DNA of 19,985 nucleotides from Flavobacteriales bacterium (lineage in GTDB: Bacteria; Bacteroidota; Bacteroidia; Flavobacteriales; BACL11): positions 1 to 19,985 of the forward strand of contig JABHQB010000159.1 of assembly GCA_018695965.1 (NCBI GenBank), read 5' to 3'. Below are positions 1 through 10,500 of this stretch, piece by piece (positions within the stretch are counted from its first letter, which is position 1; each line of letters opens with the position of its first letter). The translations under genes were made by a program, and so were the position numbers. The notes beneath the pieces are model-generated. The model did no database searches. It was not told the DNA's origin and saw nothing but the letters and a program-made list of their open reading frames with translations.

Positions 1-842
1 CTATTAGCTATAAAATAATATTTAAAGGAGAAGGAAATATAAGTATGTTAGAACCTTTTGAATTAACACTTCCAAATTCATTTGAAGTTTTTGATCCAAC
101 AATAACAGACAAAAAATATGTAGGGAACAATAATACTGGAGGAACAAAAACTTTTGAGTACACCCTAATTCCTAGAGAAAAAGGGGAGTTCAAAATTCCA
201 GAGATTAAGTTTGTTTATTTTAATCCCAAAACTAAAAAATATATAGAACTTAAAACAAAAGAACATCTTATCTCTGTTGAACAAGGAAAGCAATACATGC
301 CTACTGATACGACTCAAAATAGTTTACTACATCTAGATCTATTAAAAAATTCAGGATTCTCATCTATTACGAAAAGACAATTCATCTCAAAATGGTACTC
401 ATTCTCTTATTGGATAATTTTTGCTATCATCATAATATCCTATTTAGTTTATTTTATTTTATCAAAAAGAAGTGTGAATCCAATTGAAATAAGAAGAAGA
501 AAATCGACCAAAATAGCTATAAAACGACTAAGAAACGCACGTTTTTGCCTAAAAAATGGCAATTTTGACCAATTTTTTGAAGAAATTGAAAAATCACTTT
601 GGGGGTATTTTGCAGATAAATTTAAAATAAATTCGTCTGAACTTTCAAAAGAAACTATTGACCTTTACTTTGACAAAAGAAATATTAAAACAGAAACAAA
701 AAACAACTTTGTTTCACTATTAAATATTTGCGAATTTGCTAGATATTCTCCTTCAAAGGACAGAAATCTACAAATGGAAAGAACATTAGAAGAAGCTAAG
801 GAAATAATAATTGAAGTAGAATCTGACATCAAAAAGAAATGA
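1..842 (+). CDS. batD: BatD family protein, C-terminal part (5' end outside window)
   Basis: This is the end of a BatD-type (Bacteroides aerotolerance) protein. The reading frame is open from base 3 to the left edge, so the ATG at 45 is an internal methionine and the true start lies outside the window. The visible part begins with a beta-rich stretch containing FKGEGNIS (about 21-44) and a second immunoglobulin-like strand region with the motif IPREKGEFKIPEIKF (about 165-210). Both are typical of BatD ectodomains, which consist of repeated periplasmic domains. One hydrophobic membrane segment follows at about 405-470, then a charged cytoplasmic tail of about 120 residues. BatD belongs to the BatABCDE envelope complex of Bacteroidota and spirochaetes; its biochemical role is not settled. 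The stop overlaps the start of the next gene (ATGA, 839-842), which indicates translational coupling with the BatE-like gene. Confidence 0.82.
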   Translation, partial: ISYKIIFKGEGNISMLEPFELTLPNSFEVFDPTITDKKYVGNNNTGGTKTFEYTLIPREKGEFKIPEIKFVYFNPKTKKYIELKTKEHLISVEQGKQYMPTDTTQNSLLHLDLLKNSGFSSITKRQFISKWYSFSYWIIFAIIIISYLVYFILSKRSVNPIEIRRRKSTKIAIKRLRNARFCLKNGNFDQFFEEIEKSLWGYFADKFKINSSELSKETIDLYFDKRNIKTETKNNFVSLLNICEFARYSPSKDRNLQMERTLEEAKEIIIEVESDIKKK

Positions 843-1411
843 AAATATTTAATACGATATTAATCTTATTTATCTCAGTAAATTCATTTTCTGCAGAAAA
901 ACTATTTGCAAAGGCTGACTCTCTTTTTCAATTAAACAACACGGACTCAGCAATATTATTATATCAAGAAATCCTAGATAAAGACATGGAGAGTCCGGAA
1001 CTATATTACAATATAGGGATTTGTTATTTTCAGAAAGAAAAGTTTAATAAAAGTAAATTTTATTTCCAAAAATCTTTAGTTCTGAATCCTAAATCAGAAA
1101 TTATAAAAGGTCGAATTTCTCAATGCAACTTAAATCTAGGGAAGAAATCACCTCCAAAGATCTTTTACATTAGTTGGAAAAATAAATTACTAAGTTTTTT
1201 TTCTAAAAATGTTAGTATTATAATAAGCTTAACATCAATTCTATCTGTTTTTATCTTACTTCTTCTTAATATTTTTGATATAAAAAGAATACCAAAAAAA
1301 TATATTTTTCTAACAGCTCTAATCTCACTCTTTTTTCATTTCATTATATCTTCAAAAATTGAAAAAGAAAGCATTCTTTCACTAAAAGATAATACAGAAT
1401 CAATCAAATAA
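839..1411 (+). CDS. batE: BatE-like TPR membrane protein, short form without SH3 domain
   Basis: A 190-residue protein with an N-terminal signal-like segment (residues 1-19), two tetratricopeptide-like helical hairpins (about 20-50 and 54-85, with YYNIGICYFQKEKFNKSKFY typical of a TPR), a basic linker and two hydrophobic membrane segments (about 125-146 and 154-172). Its position directly after batD, with a 4-base ATGA overlap, and the TPR plus two-membrane-segment layout point to BatE. As I recall the family, BatE proteins usually continue into a C-terminal SH3-like domain after the second membrane segment. Here the protein stops about 18 residues after it, so this is a short form or an eroded one. 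No in-frame or shifted SH3-like continuation was evident in the 136 bases downstream. The role would be a periplasm-facing scaffold in the Bat complex. BatC, another TPR protein of the operon, is the alternative label. Confidence 0.68.
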   Translation: MKIFNTILILFISVNSFSAEKLFAKADSLFQLNNTDSAILLYQEILDKDMESPELYYNIGICYFQKEKFNKSKFYFQKSLVLNPKSEIIKGRISQCNLNLGKKSPPKIFYISWKNKLLSFFSKNVSIIISLTSILSVFILLLLNIFDIKRIPKKYIFLTALISLFFHFIISSKIEKESILSLKDNTESIK

Positions 1412-1512
1412 AGAAGGTTACGTTTGCTAAATATTCTGTGAACACCTAAGAATTTCCTCATACACACTCTAAATCATCTGGTTTTTTCGGGAAAAATATG
1501 AGTTATTTTAGT

Positions 1513-1520
1513 TATATTTG
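1513..1520 (+). promoter_or_regulatory. -7 promoter element (TATATTTG) of the surface-protein operon
   Basis: TATATTTG matches the Bacteroidota -7 consensus TAnnTTTG exactly and ends 27 bases before the ATG at 1548, leaving room for a short A-rich leader. A clear TTTG -33 partner at 19-21 bases upstream is not visible; only a T-run at 1482-1487 lies somewhat too far away. It would drive the four genes from 1548 to 12872. Confidence 0.55.
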
Positions 1521-1547
1521 TAGCTTAGTAAAAATCAAATTAACTCT

Positions 1548-1988
1548 ATGAAAAGAAAATTACTTAGATTAACCTTATTTTTATTCTCCATTTTATTTGC
1601 AAATTCTCTTTTTTCTCAATCTAATAACTGGGAATTATATTATGATGATGAAATAAAGATTGAATATAATTATATGATTTGCGATTTTTCATCTACAGCA
1701 AGTAAAGAGATGATTATTTTCAGATTCACCAACCTTAGTGAAGAGGAGATTACATTAAACTACGAAACTGAAATTTGGCATGATAGTGTAAAGATAAATA
1801 CTGAACAAAATGCAGATGAATTTCGTAAGACTATTAATCTTAATAGCAAGCAAATAATTACTATAAATTGCGAGAACCAATGGAAGGAACATGCTATTTT
1901 CTCCGCTTTTGTACATAATGAAACAAGTGAGAAATATGTTTCCTTAACAAAATTTGAATTAACAAACATAACCATATCAGATGACTAA
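1548..1988 (+). CDS. Small exported protein of unknown function heading the surface-protein operon
   Basis: I do not recognise this 146-residue protein. It has a clear Sec signal peptide: basic MKRK, a hydrophobic core of about 15 residues, and a likely cut before Gln24, the FSQ pattern common in Bacteroidota. The mature part of about 120 residues is acidic and predicted by eye to be mainly beta strands. It has two cysteines (in MICDF and INCEN) that could form a disulfide, and a pattern of alternating strands (ITLNYETEIWHD, KQIITINCENQWKE) suggesting one Ig-like sandwich. There is no lipobox and no T9SS sorting domain, so it is probably periplasmic. Its stop overlaps the start of the 1846-residue surface protein by 8 bases (1981-1988), which implies translational coupling. 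A role tied to folding or export of the giant neighbours is possible but is inference only. Confidence 0.75.
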   Translation: MKRKLLRLTLFLFSILFANSLFSQSNNWELYYDDEIKIEYNYMICDFSSTASKEMIIFRFTNLSEEEITLNYETEIWHDSVKINTEQNADEFRKTINLNSKQIITINCENQWKEHAIFSAFVHNETSEKYVSLTKFELTNITISDD

Positions 1989-4900
1989 AGTATACCTTAA
2001 AATATTAACAGCACTTATACTATTATTTACATCTATAACATCAAACTCTCAAGTAGTTCCAGTATGCGTTACTTGTGTTGATGATGATATTCTAATTACC
2101 TGTGGAGAAACAACTACGATTTTTGGAGATGGATATATTACCTCTAGTTTTTCAGATGATTTTAACAGTTGGACTACTCCAACAACACCAAATCCTGCGG
2201 TATGGAACAGCATTACACCAGGTGGGACTACAGGTAATAGTACCTGCACTTCTGCTCCAACCCCTTTTGCTAATTGTAGTGGAGGAGGAGTTATAGCAGC
2301 AGGAAATTATCTTTGGTTTCCTCATGGTTCGTCAATACCAAGACAAGCAACGACCATTGGGATTAATGTTAGTAGTGGAGGAGACCTAGCATTTGAATAT
2401 AAAATGGAAGCGCAATCAGGATCATGCGACGGACCTGACCTAGCTCTAGAGGGTACCATGATACAATATTCGATAAATTTTGGAGCTACATGGATAGATA
2501 TGCCTGCAAATTTCTTTCCATTTAATGTTAATCCTGCCCCTTATACAAACATAGCGTATTTTTCCCCACTAAACCCACAATTACAAACTTTTACTTCATG
2601 GAATCAATACACAATTCCAATTCCATTAGCAGCCCAGACAGCAAATACAATTTTTAGATGGAGTCAAATCGCAGCCTCATCAACTCAATTTGATTTCTGG
2701 GGGTTAGAAAATCTTAATATAATAACTACACCTCCTGGAGGATCTGCTTATCAATGGGAAGATCTCTCCACAGGAATAATTACATTAGGACAAACATTAA
2801 CAGTAAGTCCTACAGTACTGACTAATTATGAATTTACTTATACCAGTAGTTTATTAAGCTGCAGTACTACTGTGGAGGTAGATGTCGCTCCTCCTATTGT
2901 AAATCCGGTAATTGTTGTAAATCCATTAAGCCCATGCGCTGCCTCCACAGATTTAGATGCGAATGTTAATTTTAATACATGTAATTATAAAATCTATTTA
3001 TACGATAATGGAGGAGATGGATGGGTTTCTATTCCTCAAACTTCCTCTTCAATTGACAATAGATTAGAGGTGTATGTTGATGGAGTTTTATTCCAAACAA
3101 TTACTATGAGCCCTCCAGGATTAGGACCAGATCCTTATGGGCCTGGTACAGATCAATACGGACCTGTTATCTGGAACATCCCAATTTCTGCGGCTCCTGG
3201 AGCAACTTTTGAAACAAGATTTCTGACAGGAGGTCCAAACCCAGCAGAATGTGCATATTTCATTACAGATAACCAAGGAAATCTACTAACTGATGGATTT
3301 GGAAATATCATTTCAGCTATGGGATTAACAACCTCTCCGAGTACACCATTCTGGCCTATTCCAACAGGATTACTCCCGTCAGTTGGATTCACTGTACCAC
3401 CTTTAGATTTTGGACCTATGACTCCATCATGCCCAACTACAAATTTGTATAGCTATTCATGGGAAATTGCTACTGGTCCTGCTCCTGGTGGTGTAGGAAC
3501 AGGATCAACAGTAGGTATCACACCACCAAATACTCAAGCAACTTCTGTAGTGACAGCTACACCTCAGAACTATATGGTGAGTGTTACAGATTTAACTAAT
3601 CCTGGATGTACTGCAAATGGAATAGTAAACGTACCAGGACTAGCTGGATCTTGGAACTTAAACCCTATTGTTCCAAATCCTGCTTGCGAAGGAGATTGTG
3701 TTGATTTAGGATTTTCAGGATTACTTCCATATCCATGGGGTGGTCCTTATACTATAATTATTGAAATGATAGACGCAAGTGGATCTTCATCAAACATGTA
3801 TACAATTAATAGTTCAGGAAATATTGTTGGTACAGGAGGATTGCCAATTAACTTATGTCCTACTATCTCTGCATCTGTTCCATCTGCAACCTTTAATATT
3901 ACTTCTTTTATAGATAATGCAGACCCTAATGGTTGCGAGATACCAATTACAAATGCAAGTCAGACTGTAACATTTTCAACACAACCAAACGCAGGTACAC
4001 CACCTCTAATTAATCCTATTTTCTGTTTAGGAGATCCTACTATAGATCTTTCCACATTATTATCTAATAATCCTGATGTTGGAGGAACCTGGACATATAC
4101 TTCTGGTCCTGGACCAGCACCGTTAAACATGCCTTTTGGAGGACTAAACTATATGTTCGACCCAAGCACCAATCCGGCTGGAGATTACACATACACCGCG
4201 AGCAACTCTCCATGTTTAGATCATACATCTACTATTACAATAATATTAGACCCTGGTCCAATTGCTGGTCAATTACCTCTTATCCCTGTAAATATGTGTA
4301 TGGGAGAGACTATAAACTTAAATAATGAATTTATTACAAATCCATTCCCAAATACTCCTGTTTGGACAAGTAATGGGAATGGTATCTCTAATAATTTTAC
4401 TCCCACTCTCTCAGGTGCTTACACTTTCAGAAGTACAATAACTGATCCTGCTTCAAGTTGTCCAGATGTTTGGGCTGAAATTGACATTGAAGTACATGAT
4501 TTACCTACAGTTCTTTTTAGTACAGTTAATCAAATCTGTTTGGGAGAAAATTTAGATTTAAGTTTTGTTTTAACTGGAGTTGCTCCTTTTACTATTACAG
4601 TAACAGATAATATACTCCCCCCATTTAATGTTATAGTTGATATTAATGGAAATGATTTTATTACAGGAAATCCAATAACTTATACTCCATCAAATTCCGG
4701 AATCACTAATTTAACAGTTACAAATATATCTGATGCTTTTTGTAGTATTACTACTGCGCAAAATTCGGTGGTGGCTGTTTCAACTCCTCCTAATTCTGGG
4801 GTATTAATATTACCATTATCAGTTTGTGAGGATGACTTATCTGTTTATAATCTATCTAATCAACTTGCTGGACAAGATTTAACTGGATATTGGATAGATG

Positions 4901-7521
4901 CTAATGGAGTTCAACAACCTACTAGTCCATCCTTTAATTTTGACGTTTCTATGCCATCAGGAAACTACACTTATGTTGTTACTTCTGCAATCTGCACAAC
5001 TGCACAAACAATAGTACCTGTTGCAGTTATTAATACTCCAATCACTGGATCATCAAACCCACAAGAAATCTGTATAAATGATTACGGAGCAGGGAATCTT
5101 TATAATCTAAACAATCTACTATCTGGTAGTTATGATCCTGGAACATGGTACGAAAGCGGAGTTCCTATCCCAACAAATATAAATCCATCAACATATGGAG
5201 TAGGAACCACTACATTTACTTATCAAGTTAATGGGATTCCTCCATGTGCTAATGCAACAATAAATGTTGATTTGACAATAAATCCGGAGCCTGTTGTATT
5301 AAGCTTTACTTCTTTCAACCCAATTACAGGATTACCAGCTTCATCAACAACTCAAGGTTATGCAATTGGATTAGATGTAACAATGTTAGTTGGTGCAGTT
5401 CCTTTTACTATAAATATATCTGATGATGATTCTCCTTTTAATACCGGTTCTATCTTTATTGCTTCAGGTATGAGTGGAAGTACTACTATGATGCCAAATG
5501 TACTGCCTACTACTACTTATGATGTTAGTTTAATTACAGATGGAAACGGATGTACCACAACTTATAATGGAACAGTTCCTGTAACAGTCATCCCTTACCC
5601 TATTGTTACATTCTCAACTTTAACTCCAGAAATTTGTGAAAATGAAATTGCTACTATCGAATTTAATTTAGTACAAGGTGTTGTTCCGGTAACTGTAGAT
5701 TATGTATTACATGGAAACTCTTATACAGAAATTTTAAATTCAGTTGGAGTTACTACTGTAAACATACCAAATCCTAATTTAATTTTCGGAATAAATACTT
5801 TTAGTGTTTCTAGTATTATTGATGTAAATCTTGAAGCAGCACCAAACATTCCTAATGATATTCAGATCGTTTATAATCAGAATCCTTCCGTTACATTTAG
5901 CACAACTACACCTGTAATTTGCTATAAAGATGATGCAATATTACAACTAGATTTCAGTGCAGGAGCTCCGCCATTTACTGTGAATTACAGTGACAATGGA
6001 ATTCCTGTTATTCCTCCATTAATCTTCAATAACTTAGGAACTCAAACAAGTACTTTATCTCCAGATCCATCGCCAGGAGATCATCCTTACGATATTATTG
6101 ATATTATTGATGCAAATTTATGTGTTGGCACCATTGTTAATACTGAAAATATTTTGGTCCGAGAACTACCTGAGTTAGATATCGTAATTAGCGGAGATAA
6201 CCCAATTTGTTTTGGAGATTTTTCTGAACTTTCTTTCCCTGTGTTATCTGGTTCCCCTCCATTTAATTTAAGTCTCTTAGAAGAAAGTAATAGTATTACA
6301 TTAAATGTAGATGCAGCAGGTTTAGTTTCTGGAAGTCCATATCAGATTCCAAATCCTGGTCAGTATACTACAACTTACACACTAACTTCTGTAACTGATG
6401 CAAATACCTGTACACAAAGTTTAAGCGATAGTAAAACACTAATAGTGAATGAGATTCCTGTAGTAGACGTAAGTGGAACAACCGAGATTTGTAAAGATGA
6501 TTATACGAATATTAATTTTGATTTCAGTGCAGGTACATCTCCTTGGACTCTATCTTATAATATAAACGGAATAGTTGGTACTCCATTTGATTTAGATTCT
6601 ATTTCTGACAGGATTGTGGTTAGCCCAACTACTACTTCAATATATACATACACCGCAATTGAAGATTCAAATGGATGTAAAGATAACTTTACCGATGCAG
6701 CTACAATAACTGTAAATCCTCTACCGGAAATGGAAGTGACTGGAGGAGGAGAAGTTTGTAATGATGGTTCTACAGTTGATGTAATTTTTAACACTTCTAA
6801 TGGTACTCCAACATTTGACTTTGAATATACTGTTGGTATCAATACTAAATATGTTTCAAATGTAGGATATCAACATATAATCGCTACTAATGAAGCAGGA
6901 ACTTATATTGTAACTAATATTACAGATGATAAAGGATGTGTCGGAAAATCAATAACTGGAATTGCAGATGTAATTGTACATCCTATGCCAGTAGCAGATT
7001 TTGATGTATATCCTCAACCAGCAGAAGTAACAAATCCTGTTATTAATTTTACTGATAACTCTACAGGGCATATTGCTGGAACTTGGGATTTTGATGATAA
7101 TTCTACTACTAACACTAATTTTGGTAAACTATCTCACCGATTCTCAGATTTAGATAGCGGAACTTATTATGTAGAACTTTATGTGGAATCTAATAAAGGC
7201 TGTTGGGATACACAATTGCAGAAAATTGTAATTGATAACGCATTTATTTTCTATATTCCAAATTCATTTACTCCAAACAATGATATGGTTAATGATCTGT
7301 TTTTTCCTTATATTGAAGGAGTAAAGGAATACGACTTTTATATTTATAGCCGACAAGGACAAGAAATTTTCCATACAACTGACGTCAATGAGGGATGGGA
7401 CGGTTATGTTGCAAATGGAGACAATTATGCTATATCTGGAAAATATGCCTATGCAATTTATATAATTGATTTACATGGTAAGGAAAGAAAATATCAAGGG
7501 CATTTCTTATTAATTAGATAA
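1981..7521 (+). CDS. Giant T9SS-secreted multidomain surface protein (Ig-like/PKD, type B sorting domain)
   Basis: An exported protein of 1846 residues. The signal peptide (1-24, ending SNSQ) begins at the chosen ATG and supports that start. A jelly-roll or reelin-like domain follows (about 55-245, starting DDFNSW and containing FEYKM and FDFWGLENLNI). Next is a module with the motif YKIYLYDNGGDGW (about 335-430), known from many Bacteroidota surface proteins. A long array of Ig-like modules spans about 560-1665, most opening with a cysteine in a C-x-x-D/E context. A PKD domain (about 1670-1755, with GTWDFDD) precedes the C-terminal gliding-motility-type (type B) T9SS domain from about 1757, with IPNSFTPNND, GWDGY and a final basic residue. 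Type B domains direct secretion to or beyond the outer membrane. An adhesin or matrix role is likely; the ligand is unknown. It overlaps the upstream gene by 8 bases and precedes the next giant gene by 11. Confidence 0.88.
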   Translation: MTKVYLKILTALILLFTSITSNSQVVPVCVTCVDDDILITCGETTTIFGDGYITSSFSDDFNSWTTPTTPNPAVWNSITPGGTTGNSTCTSAPTPFANCSGGGVIAAGNYLWFPHGSSIPRQATTIGINVSSGGDLAFEYKMEAQSGSCDGPDLALEGTMIQYSINFGATWIDMPANFFPFNVNPAPYTNIAYFSPLNPQLQTFTSWNQYTIPIPLAAQTANTIFRWSQIAASSTQFDFWGLENLNIITTPPGGSAYQWEDLSTGIITLGQTLTVSPTVLTNYEFTYTSSLLSCSTTVEVDVAPPIVNPVIVVNPLSPCAASTDLDANVNFNTCNYKIYLYDNGGDGWVSIPQTSSSIDNRLEVYVDGVLFQTITMSPPGLGPDPYGPGTDQYGPVIWNIPISAAPGATFETRFLTGGPNPAECAYFITDNQGNLLTDGFGNIISAMGLTTSPSTPFWPIPTGLLPSVGFTVPPLDFGPMTPSCPTTNLYSYSWEIATGPAPGGVGTGSTVGITPPNTQATSVVTATPQNYMVSVTDLTNPGCTANGIVNVPGLAGSWNLNPIVPNPACEGDCVDLGFSGLLPYPWGGPYTIIIEMIDASGSSSNMYTINSSGNIVGTGGLPINLCPTISASVPSATFNITSFIDNADPNGCEIPITNASQTVTFSTQPNAGTPPLINPIFCLGDPTIDLSTLLSNNPDVGGTWTYTSGPGPAPLNMPFGGLNYMFDPSTNPAGDYTYTASNSPCLDHTSTITIILDPGPIAGQLPLIPVNMCMGETINLNNEFITNPFPNTPVWTSNGNGISNNFTPTLSGAYTFRSTITDPASSCPDVWAEIDIEVHDLPTVLFSTVNQICLGENLDLSFVLTGVAPFTITVTDNILPPFNVIVDINGNDFITGNPITYTPSNSGITNLTVTNISDAFCSITTAQNSVVAVSTPPNSGVLILPLSVCEDDLSVYNLSNQLAGQDLTGYWIDANGVQQPTSPSFNFDVSMPSGNYTYVVTSAICTTAQTIVPVAVINTPITGSSNPQEICINDYGAGNLYNLNNLLSGSYDPGTWYESGVPIPTNINPSTYGVGTTTFTYQVNGIPPCANATINVDLTINPEPVVLSFTSFNPITGLPASSTTQGYAIGLDVTMLVGAVPFTINISDDDSPFNTGSIFIASGMSGSTTMMPNVLPTTTYDVSLITDGNGCTTTYNGTVPVTVIPYPIVTFSTLTPEICENEIATIEFNLVQGVVPVTVDYVLHGNSYTEILNSVGVTTVNIPNPNLIFGINTFSVSSIIDVNLEAAPNIPNDIQIVYNQNPSVTFSTTTPVICYKDDAILQLDFSAGAPPFTVNYSDNGIPVIPPLIFNNLGTQTSTLSPDPSPGDHPYDIIDIIDANLCVGTIVNTENILVRELPELDIVISGDNPICFGDFSELSFPVLSGSPPFNLSLLEESNSITLNVDAAGLVSGSPYQIPNPGQYTTTYTLTSVTDANTCTQSLSDSKTLIVNEIPVVDVSGTTEICKDDYTNINFDFSAGTSPWTLSYNINGIVGTPFDLDSISDRIVVSPTTTSIYTYTAIEDSNGCKDNFTDAATITVNPLPEMEVTGGGEVCNDGSTVDVIFNTSNGTPTFDFEYTVGINTKYVSNVGYQHIIATNEAGTYIVTNITDDKGCVGKSITGIADVIVHPMPVADFDVYPQPAEVTNPVINFTDNSTGHIAGTWDFDDNSTTNTNFGKLSHRFSDLDSGTYYVELYVESNKGCWDTQLQKIVIDNAFIFYIPNSFTPNNDMVNDLFFPYIEGVKEYDFYIYSRQGQEIFHTTDVNEGWDGYVANGDNYAISGKYAYAIYIIDLHGKERKYQGHFLLIR
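3680..6990 (+). repeat. Tandem array of Cys-headed Ig-like modules within the 1846-residue protein
   Basis: Coding repeats of roughly 230-300 bases (about 78-100 residues), highly diverged at DNA level. Module heads are visible near 3681, 4021, 4295, 4528, 4821, 5065, 5624, 5911, 6199, 6484 and 6751, each encoding (I/V/F/M)C-x-x-D/E-like residues. One further module near 5290 lacks the leading Cys. The last five are the most regular, with head spacings of about 287, 288, 285 and 267 bases. Their shared pattern is ICxxD, then a strand, then a G-x-x-PFT-like turn, then a TDxNxC-like end and a VNPLP-like linker. Confidence 0.7.
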
Positions 7522-7532
7522 TAATAATAGAT

Positions 7533-10500
7533 ATGAAAAAACTATTCTACATAGTTTTATTTGTATCTATTACAAATATAGCATTTACACAAGGAACTTG
7601 TAATACCGCTCTACCATTTTGTACAGGAAGTAATTACGTCTTTCCTGCTTCTACAAATACACCTGCACCAACAGGCGCTTATTTTGATTGTTTGGGGACA
7701 CAGCCAAATCCAGCTTTCTATTATATGGAAATTGACAATGCTGGAAATATGACAATCAATATTCAGGGATTAGGTGCAAATGGAGGTACTAATGATATTG
7801 ATTTTATCTGCTGGGGGCCATTTACAAATCCAGCGACTATGTGTAATCAATTAACAGCTGCTAATGTAGAAGATTGTAGTTATTCTTCCACGTGGAATGA
7901 ATTTTGTGATATTAACGGAGCTTCTAATGGAGATTATTACGTTCTTTTAATTACTAATTATTCTAACAATCCATGTAATATTAACTTCTCTCAGACATCT
8001 GGTAATGCAACTACAAACTGCTGTATTCTAGGAGGTGATGCTGGAGATGACAATACCCTAGATGTGTGTGATACTGACTCTCCATTTAATATGTGGAATC
8101 AACTATTAGGAAATCCGGATAATGGAGGGATTTGGTATAACTCTTCATGGACTAGTATCTCCAATCAATTTGATCCAGCAAATACTCCATCTGGCACATA
8201 TGCTTATGTTGTTCAGGGATCTTCCACTGCTTGTCCTAATGATACCTCTTTTATTACTGTAAATGTAAATATTTCACCAATTGTGAGTATGCCACCTTTT
8301 TCAAATTTATGCGACAATGACCAACCTATTACATTAAACACCGCAACTCCTTCAGGAGGGACCTATAGTGTTAATGGATCAAATTCAACAACTTTTACTC
8401 CTTCAGTACTAAATGTAGGAAATAACACAATAGATTACACTTATACAGATGGTAATGGATGTTCTTCAACAAGTTCTCAAAATTTAATTGTTAATTCATC
8501 TCCTTTTGCCACTGCAACAACAACTAATGCAAGTTGTAATGGATTTACTAATGGAAGCGCTATACTAAATATTATCTCTGGTACCGCTCCTTATATTGAA
8601 AATTGGGGAGCAGCTAGTCCTACTAATTTATCTGCTGGAACATATGGATATTTAGTTACAGATGCGAACGGGTGTTCATTCACTGATAGTTGTATCATTT
8701 ATGAACCAGCTGCTTTTACAGTCAATATTATATCGACAGATGTTCTTTGTAGTGGATCAAATGATGGAACCGCTGTTGTATCGTCGTCTTCATTATCATC
8801 TACTTATGTTTGGTCCTCTGGACAAACAACAGATAGTATTTATGGTCTTGCAGCAGGATCTTATTCTGTAGATGTAATTGATCAGAATGGATGTGTAAAT
8901 ACTGGACTCATTAATATTACAGAACCTGCTCCGATCTTAGTAACTGAAGCTATAAATAATGTAAGTTGTGATGGTGGAACTGATGGAAGTATCTCGTTAA
9001 ATATTTCAGGAGGATTTACCGATTACACTATAAACGTAGCAGGATTTTCTCAAGTTTTAACTGGGGGGATTACTACATATACAACTCCCAATGTTCTTCC
9101 AGTAAACATCTATAATTACACTGTTACTGATTCTAATAATTGTTCTTATTCAAGTTCTATAAATATTACATCTCCACCCCCTATTTCTGTTTCTGAAGTC
9201 ATAAATAATGTGAGTTGTTTCGGATTCAATGATGGAAGTGTAAATCTTTCCATTTCTGGAGGAACACCAACATATATAGAAGATTGGGGGTCTAATAACT
9301 CATCTTCTCTTTCTGTCGGGACTTATAATTATACAGTAACAGATAATAATGGTTGTATTTATACAAATGCAGTTTCGATTTCTGAGCCATCTGACATTCA
9401 GATTTCTGCGACGCAAAACAATATCTCTACATGTGGAGCTACTGATGGAAGTATTGATATTACAACTCTTGGAGGAAGTCCTCCTTATTCATTTAATTGG
9501 AGTTCAGGTCAAAATACAGAAGATATAAATAGTCTCTCTTCAGGAACATTTACTCTTACAGTTACAGATGCAAATTTATGTACAAGTACACATACTGTTA
9601 CTTTAACAGAACCAACACCTCCTATAGTTTCATATACACAAACAAATACAACTTGTAATGCAGGGTCGGATGGTAGTATTGATGTTTCTGTTTCTGGAGG
9701 ATTAAACCCATATCAATATTCTTGGAGTAACTCAGCAACATCTCAAGATGTCTCTAATCTTTCTGCAGGTATATACACATTAAATGTGATAGATGCAAAT
9801 AATTGTATTATAATAGAAAGCATTACTATTACTCAGCCAACTGCTATTAATGTAAGCTCTACGCAAACTAATGTCACAAATTGTAACGGGAATGATGGAA
9901 GTATAGATATTTCTACTAGTGGAGGAACAGGAATCTACACTTATTTATGGTCTAATTCCGCAACTACTGAAGATGTCTTTAATTTAACTGCTGGGATTCA
10001 TTCTGTAGATGTAACAGATGCAAATAATTGTACTTCTACATTTAATTTTACCATTATTGAACCAAATGGAATTACATCAACAGAGAATATAACCAATGTA
10101 GCTTGTTTTGGAGAAAATTCAGGATCTGTTACTATCAATATATTAGGAGGACAACCTCCATACACAGAAAATTGGAATGGATATAATCCTGTAAACTTAA
10201 CTGCAGGGAATTACATTTATACCGTAACTGATAATCAGAATTGTAGTTTTTCAAATTTAGTAGTAATTACAGAACCTCAAGAGCTAGTTGTTACTGAAAA
10301 TATTACCCATGTACTTTGTAAGGATGAGAACACTGGTAGCGTAGGACTAAATATTAGTGGAGGCACATCACCTTATAATGAGAATTGGGGTACATCAAAT
10401 CCTAATACTCTTTTTGATGGAACGTATACCTATACCTTAACTGACGCTAATGGATGTACGTTTAATAACCAAATAATAATAAGCGAACCAGACTTATTGT

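Noticed and set aside
45..47. ATG at 45 as the start of the first gene
   Set aside because: The frame is open to the left edge and the preceding residues (FKGEGNIS) fit the BatD fold, so this is an internal Met.
1412..1547. Missed small gene or tRNA between the Bat genes and the surface operon
   Set aside because: No frame of useful length, no cloverleaf, and no CCA end; only a promoter element is supportable.
3153..3392. Open frames on the opposite strand inside the giant genes (also near 2049, 6555, 10430 and 11646)
   Set aside because: They have no recognisable domains or upstream signals and mirror the codon pattern of the + strand genes.
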